The notes under the pieces were generated by a model that did no database searches, was not told the DNA's origin, and saw nothing but the letters and a program-made list of their open reading frames with translations. The position numbers and the translations under genes are program-made. Positions 7,926 through 14,057 of a stretch of DNA of 14,449 nt are shown here, one piece after another (the stretch's first letter is position 1; every line of letters starts with the position of its first letter). Source of the stretch: Candidatus Bathyarchaeota archaeon (GTDB lineage: Archaea > Thermoproteota > Bathyarchaeia > TCS64); NCBI GenBank assembly GCA_014730055.1, contig WJIV01000078.1, forward strand, positions 1 to 14,449. Direction: 5' to 3'.

Positions 7926-9152
7926 ATGACAAATAATGAAGAAAATACTCCTATTTTGGAATCGGAAGTAATTCAAAGAAACATACCTTCAATAGGGGCA
8001 GCGGTTCGCATGATCATAATTTTCACAAGTGTTTTGAGTATTCCATTAACTGCTGCTGAAGTACTGGGCTTATCTGAACTTCAAACTAGTAGTTGGATAA
8101 TGTCTTTATATGGGATTTCAGCTCTCCTAGGTCTAGTCTTAACGGTACGATATCGTCAACCAATTTTAATTACTGGAAATATTTTTTTCATTATATTCAT
8201 AAGCGGACTCGAAGCCCAGATCGCATACCCGGAACTCATTGGGGCATCAATTATTGCGGGTACTTTTGTCGCAATTCTTGGTTTATTGGGTCTTACAGAA
8301 CGGCTAACCTCCTATGTACCTGTACCAATAGTGTATGGACTTCTTGCTGGTGCAGTTCTTCCCTTTGTTACAGCTATATTTACATCATTAGGTGATTCTA
8401 CGTTAATAGTAGGTGGAACATTACTAGCCTATCTAATAAGCCGTCGTTTCTTGGACAACCGCCTGCCAGCTATACTACCAGCCCTTATAGCAGGCCTTAT
8501 ATGCTCGGTCTATGCGGGGCAGTTCAAACCTCTGGAGGGTCAGTTATATCTAACTATTCCTGAATTAACGATGCCTGTTTTTTCTTTAAAAGCCATAATA
8601 ACTGCTGCTCCAGTCTTTTTTGTTCTAATCACTATCCAATCAAATTTACCTTCAATCCGATTTTTACAGAGTCAAGAATACGATCCTCCGGAATTAGTTA
8701 TCAGCGTAATAAGTGGTATCGGTACGATCATTGGATCTCTCTTTGGACCAATCGGTGTTTCTCTTTCTTTACCCGCTACATCTCTTGTTGCTGGGCCGGG
8801 TGCAGGTGATAAATCCCTTCGCCATAAATCCGTGTATATTTCTGGATTAGTTGCAGTTTTTATAGGATTTTTCGCTAGTATTGCTGTAGGCCTTGCCTCT
8901 GCGATACCTTTAGTTCTTCTATTAACCTTGGCAGGCATATCGGTAGTTAATGTTCTAGAGAATGCTCTTCAGCAGATAACAAAAGGTCCGTTAATTCTAG
9001 GACCACTGTTTACATTTACTATAGCAATCTCGGAAATATCTTTTCTTGGATACGGTCCATATTTTTGGGCTCTCGTCATTGGAACAGGTGTTTCTCTACT
9101 CCTTGAAAAAGATGCTTTAAATAAACTACGTAATCAAGTCGAACAAAGCTAA
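7926..9152 (+). CDS. BenE-family (benzoate:H+ symporter-like) membrane transporter
   Basis: A hydrophobic integral membrane protein of 408 aa from ATG 7926, or 411 aa from GTG 7917. The ATG is preferred because the TATA box places the transcript start only about 5 bases before the GTG. After a polar N-terminal tail, the first helix region carries the BenE hallmark TAAEVLGLSELQTSSWIMSL. Later come PVPIVYGLLAGAVLPF, FGPIGVSLSLPATSLVAGPG (the substrate-site half-helix region) and LLTLAGISVVNVLENALQQI. The fold should be the inverted-repeat UraA/SLC26-like fold with about 12-14 membrane segments. Characterised bacterial members import benzoate, but archaeal substrates are uncertain and no aromatic-degradation gene is nearby. 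It is transcribed alone and converges on the MFS gene with a gap of only 26 bases. It ends in TAA. Confidence 0.82.
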   Translation: MTNNEENTPILESEVIQRNIPSIGAAVRMIIIFTSVLSIPLTAAEVLGLSELQTSSWIMSLYGISALLGLVLTVRYRQPILITGNIFFIIFISGLEAQIAYPELIGASIIAGTFVAILGLLGLTERLTSYVPVPIVYGLLAGAVLPFVTAIFTSLGDSTLIVGGTLLAYLISRRFLDNRLPAILPALIAGLICSVYAGQFKPLEGQLYLTIPELTMPVFSLKAIITAAPVFFVLITIQSNLPSIRFLQSQEYDPPELVISVISGIGTIIGSLFGPIGVSLSLPATSLVAGPGAGDKSLRHKSVYISGLVAVFIGFFASIAVGLASAIPLVLLLTLAGISVVNVLENALQQITKGPLILGPLFTFTIAISEISFLGYGPYFWALVIGTGVSLLLEKDALNKLRNQVEQS

Positions 9153-9178
9153 CGCTACAGAATACTCCTTTGTAAGAA

Positions 9179-10453
9179 TCAATGATCGTCCTCAGGTTTA
9201 ACTGCGATTGTAATAGGGTGCATTCTGCTTTCTTTCACTTTGAGCCAGAAAAGGGTGGCAGACACAAGCCCTGTGACCATGCTCAGTTGGAAAGGTGCTT
9301 GGGGTGCTAGGTTATCCCATAACCATCCTCCCAATACAGAGCCCGGTGCAGCAACAACAGCAGTCAACGTCCCAATAGTTCCAAGCACAGTAGCGCGTTT
9401 ACCAGGTGGTACAATATCTGCTATCAAGGCGTTCCAGCTTGGCCCTCCAGCTTCCATACCGCTACCTCCAATTGCAATACCTGCAGCATTAAAAATCCTG
9501 ACTGCAAAGTATCCATTGAATCCAGAAGTCAGTGTTACCAAGCCTTGGCTAATAGGTGAGACAGTTCTTCCCAACATTATATTATTTTTCCTGCCGTAAC
9601 GGTCACTTAGCATACCTCCAGGTAATGCCAGGATCGTGGATGTTGCTCCTACTGCAGTGTTGATTAAACCTAATTGAGATGGGCTTAACATTAGAACCTC
9701 AAGGGCGTATAGGTTTATCAGATCAAATATCAGACGGCTGCTGAAGCTTCCTATTATAGCTACTATGATCATCACCTTGATTGTATCTGGAAGCTCATGA
9801 TACATTTTCGTTGTTGGTATGAGGCTTCTCCTCTCAACTTTATCCTTGGATTCTATTGTCTCCTTAAGGATCATCTGGCGGACCACCACCATTATAATAC
9901 CAGTAATAACTTGAAGCCCAACGAACAATTTGATACCGGTTTCATATCCATATGACTCGATTGCCACACCGCCAATCAGTGGACCTAGCATCATTGGTAG
10001 ATTAGTTATCGTATTGTAGGCTCCGTATCCCGCCCCACGTCTTTGCTCAGGCAGACTATCAGCGATGATAGCAGAGAATGCTGGCATGTAAAGACTCGCC
10101 ATACCATTGATCAATGCCGCTGGTAATATCCACTCCCAGCTAGGTGTAAAGAAGTAAATTAATGGTGACAAAGTCCTAATGAGGGTACCGTATACTATAA
10201 TTTTTTTCCGTCCGTAGCGATCAGCTAGGATTCCACCGGGTAGTTGGAACAACAGTCTCTCAGCTGTTGTGATTGCAGTAATCAAGCCTATTATCGTAAC
10301 TGATGCACCTAAACTATCCTTCATATACTTTGGCCAGAAAGGGCTCTAACCCTGCTGCATGAGGCTCCATAGGCTTGTGGTTATTGAAATTGCGAGAATG
10401 TTCCTGTTGCTGAATACATCCTTAATCCTGTTCCAATATTCCCGCGCCTCCAA
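9179..10453 (-). CDS. MFS transporter with an in-frame TAG at codon 36
   Basis: A twelve-helix major facilitator. Motif A occurs in both halves: LPGGILADRYGRKK and LPGGMLSDRYGRKN. An MMLGPLIGG motif lies at the end of the first half. It is probably a drug or metabolite exporter of the inner membrane; the substrate is unknown. From ATG 10324 the protein would be 381 aa and lack helix 1. Upstream in the same frame, positions 10453-10349 encode TTG-initiated MEAREYWNRIKDVFS, then helix 1 (NILAISITTSLWSLMQQG), then TAG (10346-10348), then SPFWPKYM. The TTG has a GGAGG SD eight to nine bases ahead and a TAA immediately before it, so this is the real start. The TAG could be a TGG (Trp) to TAG change, a sequence error, or a read-through codon. 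If it is a true stop, the gene is probably a recent pseudogene unless internal initiation works. Confidence 0.8.
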
Positions 10454-10462
10454 TTATCTAGA

Positions 10463-10467
10463 CCTCC
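10463..10467 (-). promoter_or_regulatory. Shine-Dalgarno sequence of the MFS gene
   Basis: Reading the minus strand, GGAGG (plus-strand CCTCC) stands nine bases before TTG 10453. This strong site fixes the start well upstream of ATG 10324 and shows that the TAG at 10346-10348 lies inside the gene. Confidence 0.65.
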
Positions 10468-10535
10468 AGATTATGAGATGCAATACATCATGAATATATC
10501 ATTTCCCAAGCAATACAAATTAAGAAAAACATATG

Positions 10536-10556
10536 GAGATATCTCTTGAGAATATC
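10536..10556. promoter_or_regulatory. Nested palindromes between divergent genes, candidate operator
   Basis: GAGATATCTC (10536-10545) is a perfect 10-bp palindrome. It overlaps a second, imperfect inverted repeat GATATCTC-TT-GAGAATATC (10538-10556), which has one extra base in the right arm. The site lies in the 217-base gap between the divergently transcribed MFS gene and the 145-aa gene. A control site for the transporter would be expected there. Confidence 0.35.
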
Positions 10557-10634
10557 ATCAGGAGCACAGTTAATGATTCTTAAATAATCGCATTAGTTTG
10601 TTCTTTTCTTCACAAAAAAGGCAATCATATAACT

Positions 10635-10644
10635 AATATAAAAT
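10635..10644 (+). promoter_or_regulatory. TATA box of the 145-aa gene
   Basis: AATATAAAAT is centred about 31 bases before ATG 10671. This predicts a start site near 10665 and an almost leaderless transcript. There is no SD ahead of the ATG, which agrees. Confidence 0.5.
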
Positions 10645-10670
10645 ATTGTAGGGATCCATAATATATCCTT

Positions 10671-11108
10671 ATGGAAGAATTCAATGTAGATAAACTCGAT
10701 AAACATAGTTTCTATCTTGGTATGATTTACGCATTTGCTGAGGTGGTCGGTAGTGGTGTTAAACGTCTAGGATTAAGTCCCCCGCTGGACGAGGAAGAAT
10801 ACAAAGAACTCATTGAAGATACGAGGATAATAGCCTACGAGTACGGGGTAGAGATATATACAGACAAAGACTTTCTTGAAACTCTTCTTTTTAACCCCGA
10901 ATATACTAGAGATAAAACTGTAATTCATTTAGCTGACTCTTCAGCAACCCTAGAGGAATACATGAAACTTAAGGAACATAAGAAACGGCTTGAAGAATCA
11001 GGGGAACTTAATAGTAAACATGAGGAAGAGATAGCTAGGAGATTGGGGCGGCTTCTTAGCTATAGCGATGAGATCATTGAAAATCTTATTGAGAAACCAC
11101 GTTTTTAG
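10671..11108 (+). CDS. Conserved-looking small helical protein, function unknown
   Basis: 145 residues, highly charged, with no signal peptide or TM helix, so probably cytosolic. The N-terminal half contains SFYLGMIYAFAEVVGSGVKR followed by LGLSPPLDEEEYKEL, a compact amphipathic pattern that looks like a folded domain. The C-terminal half (about residues 90-140) is strongly helical with Lys/Glu heptad-like stretches, probably a coiled coil. I do not recognise the family. It has its own TATA box with a nearly leaderless start, is divergent from the MFS gene, and converges on the hemerythrin-like gene. The 89-base gap after it has several T runs on both strands that could end both transcripts. 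It ends in TAG. Confidence 0.75.
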   Translation: MEEFNVDKLDKHSFYLGMIYAFAEVVGSGVKRLGLSPPLDEEEYKELIEDTRIIAYEYGVEIYTDKDFLETLLFNPEYTRDKTVIHLADSSATLEEYMKLKEHKKRLEESGELNSKHEEEIARRLGRLLSYSDEIIENLIEKPRF

Positions 11109-11197
11109 CGACTTTGAACCTTAATTTGAGTATCTTTCAAATTTCTACATAAAAGTACTATTTGATTTTTGAAATATAATTATGCATGAAAATTAGC

Positions 11198-11878
11198 TTA
11201 ATAGAGCTTTTCCTTTTTCATTCTGCTGTTCAATTCCTGCCATTCATCACTTTCTAGAACTTGTTCCGCGAGTTGCAGTATTTTGTTATAAGCTTCAGGA
11301 CCAATTTGTTTTGAACTTTCTATCATCTTAGCCCTCTCATATATGTTCATTGCTGGGAACATTATCTTAAGGAACATCATTAACTCCCCTAGTTCCATGC
11401 TTGAGATTAATGTTCCGTAAGCTTTTGCAAGTTCTTCATCTGTACATAGATTCCATAGAAAAGGCTGTATAATCTCCTCTTCCTTATCGATGTGTACTAA
11501 ATAATCGGCAGTAAATCGGTTTAGCCCTCTATAAAACTCTAATGCAAGTTCTTTTCTCTTTTCGAAATTTTTTGGCTTTTGTTGGAGGGTAATCAAGTGT
11601 TCTCTGAGATCATCCAGTTGCTTTCTCTGTTTCCTATGGTCCTTTTCAAGGTCCTTTGCTCCTTCAGGTTTTCTCTCGTATAGTAGCGGGTGTATATAGT
11701 TCTCTTCCAGAGTTGCATGAAGGAAAAATTCCTTTCGTAGTTCCTCAAATCCTAACATTAAGTTCTCTATTGCCTTAGAGTTGTACATGTTAAGAGTCCC
11801 CGCTTGAGTATTAATCTGTGAGAGTTGATATCTCTGACCTTTATGAGCACTAGCGTAGAGGTCAATCTTACTTGACAT
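11198..11878 (-). CDS. Hemerythrin-like (HHE) diiron protein
   Basis: 226 residues, all-helical and cytosolic. The metal ligand pattern of the hemerythrin/HHE four-helix bundle is complete: His12 (ASAHKGQR), His54 and Glu58 (HATLEENYIHP, with His63 nearby), His81 (EKDHRKQ), and His129 with Glu133/134 (VHIDKEEEIIQPF). The spacing H-x3-E in helix B and H-x3-EE in helix D is typical of the family. These proteins bind O2, NO or iron, or sense redox state; sequence does not tell which applies here. The C-terminal 80 or so residues (about 145-226) form an additional helical extension containing ELGELMMFLKIMFPAMN, beyond the basic bundle. The ATG at 11878 has no SD. A TATA box about 50 bases upstream, preceded by a perfect inverted repeat, suggests regulated single-gene transcription. 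It ends in TAA. Confidence 0.85.
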   Translation of the reverse strand: MSSKIDLYASAHKGQRYQLSQINTQAGTLNMYNSKAIENLMLGFEELRKEFFLHATLEENYIHPLLYERKPEGAKDLEKDHRKQRKQLDDLREHLITLQQKPKNFEKRKELALEFYRGLNRFTADYLVHIDKEEEIIQPFLWNLCTDEELAKAYGTLISSMELGELMMFLKIMFPAMNIYERAKMIESSKQIGPEAYNKILQLAEQVLESDEWQELNSRMKKEKLY

Positions 11879-11923
11879 ACTTAAGTAGAAACCGGGATTC
11901 TAATAAACCTAAATAAAAAGTCG

Positions 11924-11952
11924 TATAAATATAGATCGTGTTCTTGATCTAT
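11924..11952 (-). promoter_or_regulatory. TATA box and adjoining inverted repeat of the hemerythrin-like gene
   Basis: On the minus strand ATATTTATA (11932-11924) is a good TATA box, predicting a start near 11902 and a leader of about 24 bases. Immediately upstream, touching the BRE position, is a perfect 7-bp inverted repeat ATAGATC / GATCTAT (11931-11937 and 11946-11952) with an 8-base spacer. A regulator bound there would block or aid TFB/TBP loading. Confidence 0.45.
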
Positions 11953-12159
11953 CCATTTTAGCTAAAGTAAGATAATAGTTTTTTTTCAATACTCTTTACT
12001 TTTTGAATTCATTTTTCTATACGATACTTATCATTGCCAATTTTTAAAAAACGTTATTCCGTAGGAAAACTATTACGCAATCAGCTTTCTATCCGCCTAA
12101 AACCACATTATCCAGTGCAAGCTCCTTTGTGAGTAATTGTTTCAAGTGAAATTAAATAA
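11953..12159. other. AT-rich non-coding stretch
   Basis: This is part of the 600-base gap between the two minus-strand genes. I see T-rich runs, including eight T near 11980-11987 and TTTTTAAAAAA near 12041-12051, but no reading frame with protein-like composition, no tRNA-like cloverleaf and no direct repeats. It probably holds upstream sequence of the hemerythrin-like gene and of the decayed gene that follows. Confidence 0.5.
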
Positions 12160-12390
12160 ATGAATCAAAAAATTGCGGCAGAACTTATAACATCTATCCT
12201 TAATGATGAAGAAACACCATTGACAAGTAGAGAACTACCAGAATAGAATAAGGTACTTGTTCTCGGATGTAGATCCGCGAATGGAAGAATCCTGAATTTT
12301 TGAGAATGGAGGGAAAATAAATCGAGAAGAAAAAAAAAAGGGTTTGTTGAGTGGATAGGAGTGAGGAAAAAAATGAGATCCTGTTTATAA
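12160..12390 (+). pseudogene. Decayed small winged-helix-like gene
   Basis: From ATG 12160 the frame reads MNQKIAAELITSILNDEETP then LTSRELPE, a TAG (12244-12246), NKVLVLGCRSANGRILNF, a TGA (12301-12303) and, back in the same frame at about 12340, KGFVEWI, ending at TAA 12388-12390. Between 12300 and 12340 the sensible reading (LRMEGK, then INREE) is in the other two frames, as if single bases were lost from the T5, A4 and A10 runs. The order 'helix, PLTSREL, C-x-SANGRILNFLRMEGKI, then a K-rich wing and GFVEW' resembles small archaeal winged-helix proteins of about 70-80 residues. This resemblance is by memory, not by search. An AT-rich box (ATTAAATAAA) directly precedes the ATG. The antisense 66-codon frame over this region (12400-12200) is low-complexity and is not considered a gene. 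Confidence 0.4.
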
Positions 12391-12477
12391 TCAAAAACAA
12401 AACTGTAAAGCCCGATACTAATATAATCTCTACTATTATTCTATTGATTTGATCTGATAATTTCTAATAAATATAAA

Positions 12478-13113
12478 TTACCCATTTTTTCGAAGTCTTT
12501 GTAACAAGTACATATTAGCTCCTAATACTGAGCCTGCTGAGAAAAGTAGAAACCTTCTCAGATCATAACTTTCCTCTCTCATCATATCATCTATCATAAG
12601 ACCTGGAAATAGAATCGATAATAACAAGAAGTCTATAGTCATTACATGGACCAGATTGTTCTGAGTGAAACTTTGTATATATTCAACTACATTCCCAAAT
12701 ATAGTTCCATATAAAATTAATGAAATTGTCACAAACGTCAAAAAGTACAGGTTCATGGGTTTTTCAATTTTTTTCTGTAAGTTTGTTCTTGGAAGTTTCT
12801 TATCGATTGATTTTCTTATACCAAAATAAATGAGATATACAAAACCGCCCGTAAAGATACTTAAAAGAATAAATGGCCATACCGGAAAACTTTGCGACTT
12901 TCCTTCCTCCAACACAAGAATCCCAAAAACCATAGGCCATACTCCTAATAGATTGAAAACTGAAAAAATTAATGGATTAACCGATCTAAATTCCGTTGAG
13001 TACATCTTACGTATCAGATCAAAATTATTCGAGATACCAGATGGAGCAAAAATAAAGATATAAACAAGTAAGAAAAACAATGAAACAATGAATAAGGGAT
13101 TTCTAATTCTCAT
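12478..13113 (-). CDS. Multi-pass membrane protein, function unknown
   Basis: 211 residues from ATG 13113. A TTG at 13134 in the same frame is rejected because the TATA box at 13143-13138 lies only a few bases upstream of it, while it is well placed for the ATG. Five or six hydrophobic helices are visible: about 7-22, 45-65, 75-97, 120-140, 155-170 and 185-200. A distinctive central motif FNLLGVWPMVFGILVLEEG is followed by SFPVWPFILLSIFTGGFVYL and a basic cytosolic loop (RKSIDKKLPR). I recall similar 'FN-x-GIWP ... PVWPF' motifs in small membrane proteins of cyanobacteria and plastids, which may point to a shared family, but I cannot name it with confidence. Its promoter is its own, and no neighbour suggests a role. 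It ends in TAA. Confidence 0.75.
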   Translation of the reverse strand: MRIRNPLFIVSLFFLLVYIFIFAPSGISNNFDLIRKMYSTEFRSVNPLIFSVFNLLGVWPMVFGILVLEEGKSQSFPVWPFILLSIFTGGFVYLIYFGIRKSIDKKLPRTNLQKKIEKPMNLYFLTFVTISLILYGTIFGNVVEYIQSFTQNNLVHVMTIDFLLLSILFPGLMIDDMMREESYDLRRFLLFSAGSVLGANMYLLQRLRKNG

Positions 13114-13137
13114 CGAGAAATCAATAGTATACAACCC

Positions 13138-13143
13138 TTATAA
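13138..13143 (-). promoter_or_regulatory. TATA box of the multi-pass membrane protein gene
   Basis: On the minus strand AAATTATAAGG has TTATAA about 28 bases before ATG 13113. The predicted start site near 13115 makes the transcript essentially leaderless and rules out the upstream TTG as start. Confidence 0.5.
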
Positions 13144-13218
13144 TTTGAACACTTAGCACGTCCTTTTTTAGGGACCTACAAGAATCTTAGGATTAAAGTC
13201 ATTTCAACAAGGAAGATT

Positions 13219-13226
13219 AAACTTAT
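13219..13226 (+). promoter_or_regulatory. Candidate TATA box of the nucleotidyltransferase gene
   Basis: AAACTTAT lies about 28 bases before ATG 13251, which has no SD. A leaderless transcript is expected. The match to a TATA consensus is only fair. Confidence 0.35.
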
Positions 13227-13250
13227 CCTTCTTCTGAATATTATTCTACT

Positions 13251-14057
13251 ATGGATCCAGAAAATCTGAGGAACGCGCGATTAGATGTTGAAGCTGCAAT
13301 TGAAGCATGGACGGATATAATCTCAAATCACTTAGAGAACTTGGAGTTCGCATATATTAAGGGATCAGCAACAAAGTTCTGGCAGAGTCCAATTGATTAT
13401 GTTCCTATTCTTAGTGATATAGACCTACACATCAAGACTTGTGATGATAAGCCTCTTTTTCCATCAACAAAGGAAGGTTTCCTGTCTTCTCTAAAAATAA
13501 GCTCTCTTTATGAAAAGCTGTTCAAATCCCTGAGGCCAGGATATTTGCATATCCCTAGGCCACAGATTGTAACCATGGAGAATCTAGACCCGCGCTGGAT
13601 ACCGGAAGACAAAGAAAAAATCAAGGTAATTTATGGTGAAGTGAAACCTGGAGAGCCAAGAACTTGTGAAGATATCAGAGATGAGGATTATCATAGCCTG
13701 AAGGAGTTAGGGCCCTTCCTTGCCTCTATGCCTATGATGCTCGTAGATCGCATTGGGATGGATTACTATAGGGTCATTAGGAGCATTTGCTGGAGGGTCA
13801 GCCCTTCTCCTATCAGACTCCTAAGTCAGACAGAGGATCCCGAGTATGTCTGGGGTTTAAACCGCACTCAGGTACATAGGGAATTAGAGAACACTGGATA
13901 CTTTGATACCGCCGAATACTATAAGGAGTATTATTTAGAGGGCTGGAGGATGTTTGAGACAGAATTCAAAAATAATGAAATTATGAGATCGGTGATTAAA
14001 AATGGATTTCTTGTATTGGACTCAATTTATAACCATCTGAAAGAATCCAAACACTAG
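13251..14057 (+). CDS. Nucleotidyltransferase-fold protein
   Basis: 268 residues, soluble. The N-terminal region has the pol-beta/NTase signature: a helix, then the strand-loop FAYIKGSATKFW with Gly38-Ser39, and after 16 residues the metal-binding pair Asp56-x-Asp58 in ILSDIDLHI. This would suit transfer of a nucleotide to a small molecule, protein or RNA, or a minimal/aminoglycoside-type NTase. The rest (about residues 80-268) is a helical region containing PRPQIVTMENLDPRW, LASMPMMLVDRIGMDYYR and a Tyr-rich TAEYYKEYYLEGW, which could form the substrate-binding part. The true substrate is unknown, and no HEPN partner is adjacent, so there is no support for a toxin-antitoxin pair. The gene converges on the DinB-family gene, and the two stop codons share CTAG at 14054-14057. 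It ends in TAG. Confidence 0.72.
   Translation: MDPENLRNARLDVEAAIEAWTDIISNHLENLEFAYIKGSATKFWQSPIDYVPILSDIDLHIKTCDDKPLFPSTKEGFLSSLKISSLYEKLFKSLRPGYLHIPRPQIVTMENLDPRWIPEDKEKIKVIYGEVKPGEPRTCEDIRDEDYHSLKELGPFLASMPMMLVDRIGMDYYRVIRSICWRVSPSPIRLLSQTEDPEYVWGLNRTQVHRELENTGYFDTAEYYKEYYLEGWRMFETEFKNNEIMRSVIKNGFLVLDSIYNHLKESKH

Noticed and set aside
10346..10348. TAG as a generally reassigned sense codon (pyrrolysine code)
   Set aside because: At least four other genes here end in TAG at natural positions, notably the DinB-family gene at its usual C-terminus. Only rare read-through remains possible.
12200..12400. 66-codon minus-strand frame rich in Phe and Ser
   Set aside because: It is the antisense of A-rich sequence, has low-complexity composition and no start signal. 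The plus strand has better protein-like sequence.
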